A stretch of DNA of 64,000 bases from Setomelanomma holmii (GCA_010015745.1 ML978214.1:62001-126000); one strand, 5' to 3'; positions 1-11,038 are shown, counted from the stretch's first letter. The notes: a model not told the origin generated them from the letters alone. Numbers and translations are program-made.

Positions 1-92
1 GGAAACGAGGCAGCTCCACCATTCGCCAGCGCAACGCCATGCGACCACGCCACAGCCTGCACCACCTTATCCAAACCAATGACACTCGATCG

Positions 93-739
93 TTATGCCC
101 TCGGGGGAAGCGTGACTTCGTGGCCCTGTTTTAAATGATCGCGGAGCTTGTCGTTTCTGTAGAACGCCTTGCTGCAACCAGGCTGAGGACAGGCAAAAGA
201 TCGAGCTCCATGCTTCTTCATGTGCCGGCGGTACTCACCCGCGCGACCGAACGTGCCTCGACATCCATGAGGACACGTCGGAGCTGTTTGGTGGACAGGC
301 TGAACTAAAGCGATACTCGAGGTGCTGGACGGCACAGCCATGTTCTGGGGTAAGGCTGGAGCTGAGAAGACAGATGAGCCCGCGGAACTCACAGCCGTGA
401 TCGAGTGCTGGGGTGCTTGCGAAACATCTTCGTGGCTCTTGAGATTCTCAGACGCTGGATAAGTTGGATCTCCGATCTCGTCGTCGTCACACCAGTTGGC
501 ATTGATGCCCAGAAGTAATCGGGCATCTGCCTCGAAAGCAGGACTAGTTGCGACATCGAATGGGTACTGGATGTACTCAAGACATGGTTGGTGAAAAGCT
601 CGGTTGGAAGCATAATTCTCATGGTCTCGGAGGGATTCCGGGATGACAGTGTCGCGTGATGCCGGGCTACCCTGGCCGTATGCAATATTTTTCAGAGGGA
701 TTCTCTGTTCACCTTGTATCCAGGTTTTGAGGGCGTGCC
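93..739 (-). CDS. C2H2 zinc-finger protein, 5' end unresolved
   Basis: Probable DNA-binding transcription factor. One reading frame on the minus strand is open from about 750 down to the stop at 93. It encodes an acidic, Asn/Ser-rich region, then a Ser/Pro linker, then two adjacent C2H2 fingers at the C-terminus: CPHGCRGTF...HMKKH and CPQPGCSKAF...HLKQGH. No ATG lies in this frame before the fingers except the Met at about 342, just upstream of them. An acceptor-like site (ten T residues on the minus strand, then CTGCAG) ends at 739, so an unseen upstream exon is likely. The GTAAGC at 774 would make a 36-nt intron, which is short. The finger region is secure; the N-terminus and target genes are unknown. 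Confidence 0.6.
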
Positions 740-1402
740 TGCAGCGCGTTAAAAAAAAAAGAGGTGCCGCTTACGTGATACTATTGCGTCTGCTGTGGGA
801 AGACTGTGTCCACTCGATGGCTCTACTTGTCGAGTGCGTGAAGTTGATGATGAATGTGATAAGTTGTGGCTTGTGGGCTGGGCGCAGCTGGAGTCTGAAA
901 TTAAGAGCCGTGTGCCGATGTGAAAGTCTGGATGAATGATAAAGAGGAAGAGTCTGGAGAGTCGAAGCAGATCTTGGATGTAACGGTACAGAGGGAGGGG
1001 AGGGACTGCGCTGAATTAACTATCTGAGGTGGGCGGAGCTACGTATATAGACTGCCGCACATGAGCTATCCCAACTTGTACTAGAGTAGATCTGGGCAAG
1101 GCCCAAACCGTTACATTGGATAAGGGAGAGTGCGAAATATTGATGTTGGGATGCAATGAGAGGAAAGGAAGCCAGGCATTAAACTCGCATGCCAATAACC
1201 CAAGCATCGCACCGACAATCGGTGAACGTGGCTGACCTTGCCGGATTTGATCGTAGTGTGCCCTTTGACTTGCATCACGTGAAGACACACTGTAGGATCT
1301 TAGACAGGGCTGTCCCGCACAACCTTGGAACCATTTCGCGGTCCGACATACCACAAAATAACAGTCCTACATCTTCTGAGCTTCATCGTCACCCATATCA
1401 CC
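740..1402. other. intergenic region
   Basis: Probable divergent upstream region between the zinc-finger gene on the minus strand and the zinc-finger/ankyrin gene on the plus strand. It contains an A10 tract at 751-760. No minus-strand ATG exists between about 622 and 1070. I see no other gene. Confidence 0.5.
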
Positions 1403-3610
1403 ATGGCTGTTAACGAGACATTCTCCTGCACTATTTGTGCTAGAACTTTCAGCGAGCAGAGGAGATACACGTTAGTCTGCCAAAAGGACTTTGTTAGAGT
1501 CTATGAATATTCTGAGATGAACTCTCATAAAGCGCAGTCAGCACCAGAAAAGTCACTCAAAACCATTCTTATGCGACACCTGTCCGAAGAGCTTCGCGTC
1601 TCGCTTCGACTTGACTCGTCATGTCCATGCTATGCATCGGATTGGCAAGAGGCGATTCCAATGCAGCATCGACAAGTGCGATTTCCAAGCCAATCGAAAA
1701 GACAATTTGACTCAACATTTGCGCAATGTACATCAAATTTCTTTCAGCCAAGGAAGGCAAGCTCGGTCGAACTTGGCCAAGGAAGTCTCTAAGGACAGTG
1801 GCGACGAGACTGAATTACACGTTGCAACTGAGAGACCATCGTGGACCCTTCTGATGTCTGCAGCAAGTATGGGCGATAGTATGCTACTGGAATATGCATT
1901 GCGCATTGTACCCAATGTCGATACCCCAGCAGAGGACGGATATACAGCACTTCACTGTGCTGCAAGAGCCGGTCAGACTTGCCATGGTCAAGATTCTGGT
2001 TGAGCGCGGGGCTGCTATAAACTGCTGCAATGTTCGATTCAAATACAGGAGACCTATTCATGAAGCGATTTTAGGCAAACACACCGAAGTCATTGCGCTC
2101 CTTCTTCAAGCCAGCGCAGACATCACTTCGCCAGACGGCAACGGCCGCACGATTGCGGACTACTTGGCGGTCTCTAATGAAGTCGAAGTCATCCGAGGAT
2201 TTATGAATGCCATTCCGGAAAACACTGCAGAGGAATACTCCGTTCTCCTTGTCATGCCTGCGATCATGGCTGGCGCGGCTTCCATTTTGAGCTGGGTCTT
2301 CTCCAAGTATCCGGAAACATTAAGGAAGGTTCCATGGTCTGGATATCTTTATAACTTGCCCATACATTATGCTATCACTCGTGGCGGCCTACAGGTTCTG
2401 GAACTAGTCCTAGCATCATACAGGGAACTCAATAACCCAGACCCCAGGGTTGCAAGATCTATATCACATGGATTGGTCGAGGCGGCGAGACGAGATACAA
2501 TCGACATGATGAGAGTACTTCTCGAGTATGATAACAAAGTCGTGAACTTTGTTGCCACGGGATCTAATACAGCTTGGTGCGAGGCTGCTTGGAGAGGCGA
2601 GACACGAAAACTAGCCCTGCTCCTAGGCCATCCTGACTGTAACGTCAATGTACGATCAAGTTGGCACTCTGGGAAATCTTCGGCACTCCATCTTGTAGCG
2701 AGAAAAGGTCATTTAGAGGCTGTCGAGCTTCTTCTCGGTCAAGATGAAATCGATATTCACCTCAAAGACGGATCCAGGCAGATTGCAGCCGAGGTTGCTT
2801 TTTGGGCCCGGAAGTGGGATGTTCTTCAATTACTCGCGAAAAGAACTGGATTCGATACGCATGAGGCACGGCTACACGACAAAAAGCATGATTGGTCCGA
2901 TCCTGACGAATTCTGGTCTCTGGCGATGCACTTCCTAAAACATAAGATCGTGTCTTCCAGCAGTCGGGAATGGGATGATATTGTACAAACGTGGGCTATG
3001 TCAGATGGGACTTCATTTGCAAGTCTCCTACTGAACCAGTCGGACTTCGATGTCAACCGGCTCTCATGGCAAGGAGATTATTACGGCACGGCTCTACATC
3101 ATGCTGCTCAACATCATCGCCATGATGTATTCCGCTTATTTCTCAGCCATGCAAAGATCGACGTGAACGAAAGGTATCCTTACTCGCGCGGAGGCGACGA
3201 CAGCGTTTTACACCTTGCAGTCCGACATAATAACATGACTGCGTTTAGCCTCCTCCTTGATCGCCCAGAGATAAATCTCACTGTACGTAACTATGACCAT
3301 CTCACGGCACTGGAACTTGCGAAGACACTAGGGCGGTCCGAGATGTGTGACCTCATATCGAGACGTCTTGATGGCGCATTACTCGAGGACAAAAGGAGTA
3401 TAAATAATTGACCCAAATCTTGCTGCATCGGCTCCTTTCCCGCAGTGCAGCGATCAAGTCGCAGCAGGACCTATGGCGCCGACGTTTGCTGCGCTACAGG
3501 ACGATACGCTTGAAGAGTGGGGTGAGATTTTGACGGAGTATACTGAGTATGGTGGTGCGACATGGGAAGGATCCAACCACTTGCCCTCGAAACTAGTCAA
3601 GCTCGTGTGA
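1403..3610 (+). CDS. C2H2 zinc-finger / ankyrin-repeat protein with a 1-nt frameshift
   Basis: The start ATG at 1403 sits in a good context (CACCATGG). Exon 1 is 1403-1470 and a 67-nt intron is 1471-1537 (GTTAGT...GCGCAG). Splicing joins the fingers CTICARTF...HQKSH, CDTCPKSF...HVHAMH and CSIDKCDF...HLRNVH. At least seven ankyrin repeats follow, for example GYTALHCAARAG, SSALHLVARKGHLEAVELLL and GTALHHAAQHHRHDVFRLFL. The reading frame changes at about 1974-1977: dropping one A turns GGT CAG ACT TGC into GGT CAG CTT GCC ATG and continues the first repeat. The continuing frame stops at 3411. A further intron, 3398-3464 (GTATAA...CGCAG), would add a coding-looking tail ending at 3610. Likely a DNA-binding or scaffold regulator; target unknown. 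It is either a young pseudogene or carries a sequencing error. Confidence 0.7.
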
Positions 3611-3764
3611 AATCAAAAGACACCTGCTTCTTTTCCATGATGTCCTATGTACAGTCTTAACATCCTCACGAATATATACATTCTTATCCCATCATTACCA
3701 TGACACCACCATCGCGCATACCCAGTCCATCATACCACTTCTCTATCACGATCCACGATCCAAC

Positions 3765-4261
3765 CTAAGCATTCTGCCTAGCAGCCGCCGCATCCTCCGG
3801 ATTATTCGCCTCCAGCGCAGCAAGAATACTGTTCAAATCATCCTGCCTCTTCTGCACACCCTTCGCCGCCTGTGCATCCTCGGGACTATTCTGCTCGAGC
3901 GCCGCCAAGATACTATTCAAATCGTCCTGCCTCTTCTGCACACCCTTCGCAGCAGCCGCATCCTCAGGACTATTCGCCTCCAATGCCGCAAGGATGGAGT
4001 TCAGATCCTCACCACCGACTTGAGGCGCTGGGTCGCGCACGCGCAGTTTGATCTTCATGGCGGACGCGGCGGCGTCGGCGTCTTCGGGATTGTTTGCGCG
4101 GAGAGCTTCGAGGATGGAAGCGACGTCTGTTTCGGGGTTGGCTGTGGGGAGGTTAGCAATGGTCGAGTGGAACGATTAAGATATGGGTATATACCAGAAG
4201 CAGAAGCGGCAAAGACAGCGCTGGAGAAGCTGGCTGCTGCAATGAAGATTGTGAAGCGCAT
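3765..4261 (-). CDS. secreted Kex2-type repeat protein (KEP-like)
   Basis: Exons are 4261-4195 and 4141-3765, with intron 4194-4142 (GTATAT...CTAACCTCCCCACAG). The product is 147 aa and cysteine-free. Residues 1-18 or so are a signal peptide (MRFTIFIAAASFSSAVFA). Four copies of an acidic amphipathic unit follow, with core DLNSILAALEANSPEDAAAA, starting near residues 26, 67, 94 and 122. Copies 2-4 are spaced exactly 28 residues apart (84 nt). The motif VQKR, a classical Kex2 site, precedes copies 3 and 4, at residues 90-93 and 118-121. Cleavage would release near-identical peptides of about 26 residues. This is the architecture of fungal Kex2-processed repeat proteins and RiPP precursors. No UstYa-type oxidase or methyltransferase gene is nearby, so an unmodified secreted peptide is as likely as a RiPP. 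Function unknown. Confidence 0.75.
3780..4133 (-). repeat. tandem peptide repeat inside the KEP-like gene
   Basis: Four imperfect copies encode the unit D-[LV]-x-SIL-x-AL-x-x-N-[SN]-PEDA. Copies 2-4 have a period of 84 nt. The first copy is the most diverged (DVASILEALRANNPEDADAA) and is separated from copy 2 by a basic spacer (KIKLRVR) instead of a VQKR site. Confidence 0.8.
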
Positions 4262-5868
4262 TTTGATAGGGTTCGGTATGAAAGCTTGGAAAGTTCGATA
4301 TATAGTATATGTACAAGAATTAGAAGTGACCGGCACGAAATTACAAGGTGTTATTGACGATGAGAGGAGAATGGCTTGAATGACCTTGGAACTATGAGTT
4401 ATATACGTCCCGGATCATGATTGAACAGGCCATATCCGGATGGCTAAGCTTTGCGGTATCACACGTTGAAGCTTGTCTCAGGCCTCCCGCAAGTTTCACG
4501 GTGCGGCGGCCTTCCGGGTCGCGGTCGCGTAGTTTTCAAGCACCAGCAGTGGTGCATCTCTTTCCACCAACATGGATCTGCCAAGGAAGTTTAGTTTCCG
4601 AGGATCTGTTTTGGAAATCTTCAGTGCGGTGCTGTAACGGAATTAGCTTCACGCTGTCTCGAAACGAGCACTGAAACACAGCGAACAACACAACGCCACA
4701 TCGATCGTCAGAGCGAGCATGGTGATGACGAAGAACAATGCAAGCAATTCGACAAGTTCGGCGGAGCTCGACTCGACGCGTGGACTATATGCGCTGCGCT
4801 TGGTCTCGCAGCAGCGGCCGCAGTATCCGTTTGATGCCGATGTTGATCCAAGGCATCGCAAACCCTCCTCCAAGTATACTTTGAACACTGACGAGTCCGT
4901 TTGACTCTGGAATACAGTATGATTCCATCTCGAGATCGCTATCGGTCGCTGTAATCCAAGGTGCAGGTGGGCATGGTCGAAGGATGGCAGGGCGTTGTAT
5001 ATTCTCCTCGAGTAGAGGGGCACACTGCGGCTTCGAGTCTGCTGCATGTATATAATGCCTAATAATATGTCAGCGGTAGCACGCTAGGTGGAATCGCTTG
5101 TCTTCAACTTACACGATCCTCACTTGGTATGGTAGCTCAGCCTTCGAGGTTAGTCAAATCGACGACGGGTATCCTACATTAAAGATGCACTTTTGGTTGC
5201 CATCGTACTCAGCTATACTACTCGGTGTAGGAAATTCGCAAAATTCGCGTAGTGAATACATATACGATGGTCGTGAACACATAGAGCTACGAGCATGGTG
5301 AGGATTGTGGACAGCTGTTTGTCGAAGCTATATTGGAGCTATTGGCGGAGCCATTGGAACTCGCAAATGGCGGGTACTGAAGAGTGTGCCTACTTCATTG
5401 TCGTTAATCATGACTTCGAGTCTTGCGAAGTGTCGTGTTGCGACGTAGAGCCTTAAATGTCGGTCTGCCTGAGGAGCTGAGGTTGACACGAAAGCTTGGC
5501 GCTCAAAGCTGGCCATGTCTCAACGCCCGGAGCTCAGGCTGTCGTTTTGCATCACGCAGCACGGCAAGCGCTTGTACAAGCTTCGACATTGCATTTCAGG
5601 GTTCAATTGAGTTCATTGAGCTCATCGTCAGGCATCCGCACGCGTCACTGCTCCAGTGGAAGCTTCCGCACATATACCTCGGGAATTGAAGGAAGTGGTA
5701 GCTTGCTCTTCAGATTGCTCGTCTAAAGTACATGTTTTACACAATCTGACCGGCCACTGAGATGGAAAAGAGGTGGTCGTCCGTATGCACACACCCATCC
5801 GCAGATTTCCACCTTGCGGCCCCATACCGAAGACCCCGAAAATATCCGAGTCGATGCAATGCACACAT
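4262..5868. other. 1.6-kb region without a confident gene
   Basis: A minus-strand ORF at 4649-5047 begins with ATG and ends in a hydrophobic, Cys-rich stretch. It has no recognisable domain, and a plus-strand ORF overlaps it, so I do not call it. The proximal part should contain the KEP-like promoter and the distal part the ATP9 3' UTR. Confidence 0.4.
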
Positions 5869-6355
5869 CTACGCAACGTAGAGGAGCAAGAAGGACATCA
5901 TGAGCGCGAACAGACCAGTGGCCTCAGCGAAGGCGAAACCCAAAACGGCGTACTGGAAGAGCTGACCCCTGAGGGAGGGGTTGCGGGCGACACCCTGAAT
6001 GAGGCCACCGAAAACCGTTCCGATACCGACACCAGCACCGGCGAGACCGATGGTAGCAAGACCGGCACCCTGGATCTTGGCGGCAGCGACCATGGCGGCG
6101 GCGGTCGACTCAGCAACGATGCCGCGCTTCTGGATGATGTTGCGGGCGGCGTTGTTGCGGAAGGCGCTGCGGGCAGCAACGAGGCTGTTTGAGGTGGGCT
6201 GGCGGGCTGCGAGATGAGAGTCAATGGCTGCACTGAAGTGGTGATGGAGCTCAATGGGTGCAATGGCACCTGCTGCGAGCGCGCAACGTACCAGCGTTGG
6301 AGAAGCCGCGGGCGGCCACGCGGGCGGCGCCGAAAGAGCGGGCGATGGCAACCAT
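5869..6355 (-). CDS. ATP9: mitochondrial ATP synthase subunit c (proteolipid, Atp9)
   Basis: Forms the c-ring of the F1Fo ATP synthase, the proton-carrying rotor in the inner mitochondrial membrane. Exon 1 is 6355-6292 (MVAIARSFGAARVAARGFS...). A 64-nt intron, 6291-6228 (GTACGT...GTGCAG), separates it from exon 2, 6227-5869. The precursor is 140 aa: an Arg/Ala-rich import sequence, then the mature two-helix hairpin beginning near IVAESTAAAMVAAAKIQGAG. Helix 1 has the packed glycine pattern GLAGAGVGIGTVFGGL. The polar loop is ARNPSLRGQ. Helix 2 carries the proton-binding Glu in GFAFAEATGLFALM. Nuclear encoding of ATP9 is usual in filamentous ascomycetes. The start is chosen because the upstream-extended frame is proline-rich intron sequence. 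Confidence 0.93.
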
Positions 6356-7279
6356 TCTGACGGTGTTGGCGGTCGGAGTGGAGATGAGTTGGGGATGGAT
6401 TGGGGGGGCAATGGATGGAGGTGGTTGGAGGAGGATGGAGGAGAAGAGGTTTTTCTGAGGGTTAACAGCTCCGAGCTTTGGCCTCCTGCTTGGCGGCGCC
6501 CGATCGGGCTAGCTTCCAAATTATCCCGACTTCAATCACCTTGCCAACTATCAAAATCCTCGTTTTGAGGTCTTCAAATGACATTGATTGTATGTATCAT
6601 GCCATGTACTACATGTTCTATACTCTCGAACTTCTAATTGGCTTCAATATAGGTTGGTGGGGGATTCTGTGACGATGACAGCCAACACACCTCGGGACGT
6701 ATCTCTCATCAACCGACCCAACATCAAAACATCTACAAACCAACATTCAGCGATGTCAGATAAGATCTAGCTCATATCGATCGAAATCTTAGCTTCAGTG
6801 TCTTTATTTATGATGCGTCAAGCATTGGACTTGCTGAATCATCACAGCTTCAATTCCTGAATTTCGACACTTCACAATCTCGTCACGGTCACACTCTTTC
6901 ATGTTGCAATATTCTTTTGGTTTTACGGATTCTGGTTTGAACAGCTCAGTACAAACATGATATTAGCTTTCTCTGAAGCTGTTCATCCAAGTATTACCTT
7001 TCGTATATCACGGCACTTGGTACGTCGAACACGGCCGACCAGAACTGCACATCGCATCATGTGTACAAGCCTACAATCTGCTATTCTTTCTCCCTTCTCG
7101 GCACAGCCAAGGAACCTAAGTCTCTTAGACTTCTCATACAATCAGGCATCCCGCATACTACACTTAAATCTTACTCTCTTACACCCATGTATTTCTAGAT
7201 CATATGTATACACTCAAAAGGAAACAGGCCAACATAACCATTGACACTTCCTTACCACACGACCTCAAGCACCCCAAGA
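6356..7279. other. intergenic region
   Basis: Divergent promoter interval between ATP9 and the sulfotransferase-like gene. Only short ORFs without domain features are present. Confidence 0.5.
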
Positions 7280-8065
7280 ATGGGCCAACAACCCTCCTCT
7301 CCTTCCACAGGCACATCCCTCAAAGTTATCGGCGCCGGCCTCCCCCGCACCGGAACATCCTCCCTCACCCTCGCCCTATCCATCCTCTACTCTGCCCCCT
7401 CCTACCACGGCGGAACCCAAGCCACTCTCGGCACTCCCAGCCAAATCCACTCCCTCATCGCCTTAATATCACACTATCCACCCCTTACCCCCGCCGACAG
7501 CGATGCTATAAAACGGATCCTAAAGTCTACGCTGGATGGCTACGTAGCAGTGACTGACTCCCCATTCAACGGCTTCGTGGAAGAGCTACTCAAACTGTAC
7601 CCGGACGCAATCGTAATCTGCACCACGCGTGAGCCAGAAGCTTGGGTCGAAAGTATGGCTACCGTGGCTAATGCCGCGTCACTTTGGTTCCTGAGCTTCA
7701 TCCTTTTTCCGCTGCCAGGTATGCGGCATTTCCCGACGTACATCAATCTCTTGCGTCGCCAGTGGGTGCATTTATACGGAAAACCTGAGCCCGCGGATCA
7801 AGAGCACTGCGTTGCGCATATGGCGTATTTAAAGCGTGTGGTGCCTGCGGAGAAGTTGTTCTTCTTTGACGTGAGAGACGGATGGGGGCCGTTGTGTAAG
7901 GCTTTGGGCCGTGACGTGCCGGATGTGGAGTTTCCGAGGGTGAATGATGGTAAGGCAATTGATGAGTTGGCGAAGGGGATGATCCTCAGAGGGATGGGGA
8001 GGTGGTGTGTTATTTTTGGGACTGTGGGCGTGGGAGTTTTGGGGTGGTGGTGGGCGTGGAAATGA
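7280..8065 (+). CDS. P-loop sulfotransferase-family protein (Sulfotransfer_4 type)
   Basis: Single-exon, 261 aa, starting at MGQQPSSPSTG. The in-frame extension further upstream lacks an ATG. The N-terminal motif KVIGAGLPRTGTSSL matches the 5'-phosphosulfate-binding loop of the sulfotransferase fold. A conserved-looking middle follows: YVAVTDSPFNGFVEELLKLY and a strand-turn CTTREPEAWVESM, typical of the 3'-phosphate-binding region. The C-terminus has a hydrophobic segment (WCVIFGTVGVGVLGWWWAW) that may anchor it to a membrane, as in many members of this fungal family. Substrate unknown; many members have no demonstrated sulfotransferase activity. Confidence 0.8.
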   Translation: MGQQPSSPSTGTSLKVIGAGLPRTGTSSLTLALSILYSAPSYHGGTQATLGTPSQIHSLIALISHYPPLTPADSDAIKRILKSTLDGYVAVTDSPFNGFVEELLKLYPDAIVICTTREPEAWVESMATVANAASLWFLSFILFPLPGMRHFPTYINLLRRQWVHLYGKPEPADQEHCVAHMAYLKRVVPAEKLFFFDVRDGWGPLCKALGRDVPDVEFPRVNDGKAIDELAKGMILRGMGRWCVIFGTVGVGVLGWWWAWK

Positions 8066-8503
8066 TGGGCGTAAGTGCTTCGTTGATCATGCAAGCATCA
8101 TGCGGGGAAGAGAAAGGTACAGCACCCAAAGCGAGTTTGATAGGATTTCATCGTATCCATTGACAGCAGCTACCCCATTCCCAAGAAAACAATACTTTTA
8201 ATAACCCTGACCATATGACCAGTCCATCCCGTTCCCCAACTCGCATCCACCTCATCGAACATGGTATCAGAGCAAAAGGTATTACAATACAGGGACCACT
8301 CAAGGCAGTCAGAGAAGTGGTATTCAGACATTACTGGTCGAGGTGACCTAGGACGAGCTTCGGCGTCGACGCGTGGCTCTCATTGAGTGGATGGGCCGTG
8401 TGGAGACGGTCCGCTGCCGACCTCAGCGGCGTGAACAGAAAGGAAACAGCAGACGTAGATAGTCGTTATAGAAAAGGAAGGCGCGAATCGCCGCTAGTGG
8501 ATT
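8066..8503. other. convergent 3' interval
   Basis: Lies between the stop codons of the sulfotransferase-like gene and areB, so it holds the two 3' UTRs. No further gene seen. Confidence 0.5.
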
Positions 8504-10028
8504 TCACTCTGCCATAGCGTTGATGGGCGAGCCTGCGCAGGTCTCATCGACAAAGTCGCTTAGATCGCTGACGCGGGCCTTTTTGTGTGGTGGGCTGTCA
8601 CCCTCGAGCTCCTCGACCCGCCTCTTGAGGCTCGCTTCTCGTTGCTTGACCTCTTCAAGCTCGGCCCTCAGCTTCTGCTCAGTCTCCCGTGCCGCGCTTT
8701 CATTATTCTCGAGCTCGGCGACACGGTTCCTAAACAGATCATTAATGAGTTCCATCTCCGATACGCGCGTCTTCAGTGCAGTGTTCTGGGCGGTGAGAGT
8801 ATCGTATGGCATAGGACCTTCGAGGTGCGAGCCGTTGATAGACGAGTTGGCAGGCGAAGGGGCGCGGTGGCTGCCGAAGCCAAGCGAGGGAGAGTGGAAC
8901 ACTTCGCCGTTAAGCGCTTGCTCAAACAGGTGCTGAGGCGCGATGTTGGACGGGTGCAGGAAGTTTGGTGTGCCGGTCCGCGAGACGGGCGACTGTGAGC
9001 GGTCGGACAGGCCTGACGAGATCTTGCCTGATGCGCGGCGATGCTGGGCGAGGCCATGGGAGCCGTCCGCATCTGGGTGGGCTGCAGGGAGGCCATTTGT
9101 TTCGCCGGCCTGGAGACTGTCAGCAAGCGAGGACGTGAATTCAACGAGGCAGATGTACCCTCTTGCGCGCACCAGGCGCACCAGTCTTGACGCGGTTGCG
9201 GCTCTTGATGACATCGGTCTTGAGCGAGATGGGTCGTGGCCGGCCGTGCAGCTTCAGGAAGAGGCCACAGGCGTTGCACAGGACAGAGCCAGTCTCATCG
9301 CGACGCCAGAGAGGCGTTGTGCTTGTCGTGCAGTTTTGGCAGACAGGCTATGGAGCAATCAGCGAGTTGTTCTCGATAAATGATGCTATCGATTAGATAA
9401 GAGCAAAAGCAGGAGCGCTCCGCCTCGAGGGCAGCGCATCCACCACGACACGAACTCAAAGAAAACGTACCGGTGAGCCTGGCTGGCCGCCAGAGGTTGC
9501 AGGCGCAGACGTCGCATAAGTCATGCTGAGACCATTGGAGGGTTTGCTGGACATTGTGTCAGTTGGGCAAGATGAAAAGTTGAGGTGCGCAATCTTGGCA
9601 TGCGCGATAAGAACGAAAGGCACGACAGGGGTCTAGCTGCCAGGACGCGGCGGCAAGGTCTTCGCTTTTCACTTCTGCATCCACGAGATCGACCAACGTA
9701 CCTTGGTGGCGAAGGCATCTTTTGGTCGGATGATTCCCTCCTCGTATCACTAGTACTATCATTACTGCTGTTGTTCGCGGCGGGGCTGTTTGGTCGATTC
9801 GAGGCTACTGATGCAAGCGTCGAGAGTGCGGGAAGCTGGATCGAGGCATGGCTGCCATGCCGTTGCTGCGTATACGAGGCCACGGTTGAGCTCGAGGACG
9901 GTCGTGATATGTCGTGGCCGATCGACGGCAATTGCTTGTCTTCGACGGTAGCGGGAGGTGTCTTGATGGCGGGCAGGTCGAAAGCTTGCAGTATCGATGG
10001 TCTGCGGAAACAGTCGGCGGCCTGAGGC
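8504..10028 (-). CDS. areB: GATA-type transcription factor, AreB-like
   Basis: A nitrogen-metabolism GATA factor, related to yeast Dal80/Gzf3. Exons: about 10028-9702, 9546-9471, 9347-9159 and 9109-8504. Introns start with GTACGT, GTACGT and GTACAT and end with CCAG, ATAG and CCAG; phases agree. Exon 3 holds one class IV zinc finger, CQNC-x17-CNAC (TTPLWRRDETGSVLCNACG), followed by the basic tail KLHGRPRPISLKTDVIKSRN. Exon 4 ends in a heptad coiled coil (about LTAQNTALKTRVSEMELIND through VEELEG) and a basic PPHKKARV segment. One N-terminal finger plus a C-terminal zipper distinguishes AreB from AreA. The Ser/Pro-rich first exon contains no in-frame ATG before MPSPPSKPSNG (about 9717), and an acceptor-like CCCCAG ends at 10029, so an upstream start exon is probable. 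Confidence 0.87.
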
Positions 10029-11038
10029 CTGGGGAGGATCGAGGAAGCCAGTGCGGAAGCCGTGGTGAAAATTAGGACGAGAAACGCGTTGCGCTTCTCA
10101 ATTCGATATGTGTAGAGGTTTGTATACGAAACGAGCACACTTTGGAAATGAACGCCAAAGAATGTGCAAAGACAGGAAAACTTCGAGAGAGCGTGCGGTA
10201 TTAGTGAGTGGCAGTGGTAAAGAGCGACAAAGTAACGACAGCAGTGGTGAAGAGCGTCAAAGAGTGTGTGTCTGTTAGGTAGAGGGACAAGCACAGCTGT
10301 GAGATGAGCCTGGAGGTATGTGGGTATCTCTGCGCGTGCCCCTTATCCGCGTGCTGCTAGGGATGCGATAGTACTATCGCGCAGCCCTATTAAATTGGTC
10401 TCATTTGCCCATCTGCATGACCTCCAAGCTCCTCGAGGCGCCCCTCCAGCCTTCTTTGAGCGCGTTGGTTTTACCGTGGTTGCACAGGCGTCGTGTTGTT
10501 GACGATCATCCATACATCTTCACTTTTTGTCTGAAGCCCCAATGCATCAGACTGAGCACACAAGTCAATGAAACACAATCTTTTCGCGTCTGTCAACGGC
10601 TCAGCTTGACAGCATCACATCTTATGCAGGGGCCATGACGAGCAGCTGTCTTTGTTTGGTTTACCAACGCCCATCCCGTGAGACTCGTGTGGTTCCAACT
10701 CTGATACGGCGCTTATTCGACGTTACCCCTGAGGCTCAAAACGCTAGCCCCACAACGGCCAGAACCAAACCATACACCTGAAGCCCTGTGCACATGCTTG
10801 CTCGCGGTCCAATCACGAGCATCGTGAGTGCAATCTGCAGGTGTCGCGAAAATAGCGAACGCAATATGAAGTGGACCGTGTAGCGCGAACCACAACCAGA
10901 GACGGCTCCAACGTGTTTCAGGGCGTAGATCGGCTTGATTGAAAGCGTGTTTTTAACTACCCCAGATCAAGACATCTCTATCTCAGCAAACACTGGCCGG
11001 CAACCGGCAACAATGTCTGACCATCCCGACAATGATCC
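10029..11038. other. areB upstream region and SRP68 3' flank
   Basis: Should contain the unplaced first exon and promoter of areB. One candidate start is a minus-strand ATG near 10512 (MDDRQQHDACATT...), but I could not join it convincingly. No other gene seen. Confidence 0.4.

Noticed and set aside
1971..1980. A tiny intron as the explanation of the ankyrin frame change
   Set aside because: No GT-AG pair of workable size exists without deleting clearly coding repeat sequence.
3765..4261. The repeat protein as an alpha-type mating pheromone precursor
   Set aside because: Pheromone repeats are short and carry Trp/Cys/Gly/Pro motifs; these are acidic, Cys-free helices of about 26 residues.
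4649..5047. 132-aa minus-strand ORF with a hydrophobic tail
   Set aside because: No homology signal, a competing plus-strand ORF and no clear gene context; left uncalled.
3765..8065. A secondary-metabolite cluster around the repeat protein and the sulfotransferase-like gene
   Set aside because: No PKS, NRPS, terpene cyclase, UstYa, P450 or transporter gene; neighbours are housekeeping genes.
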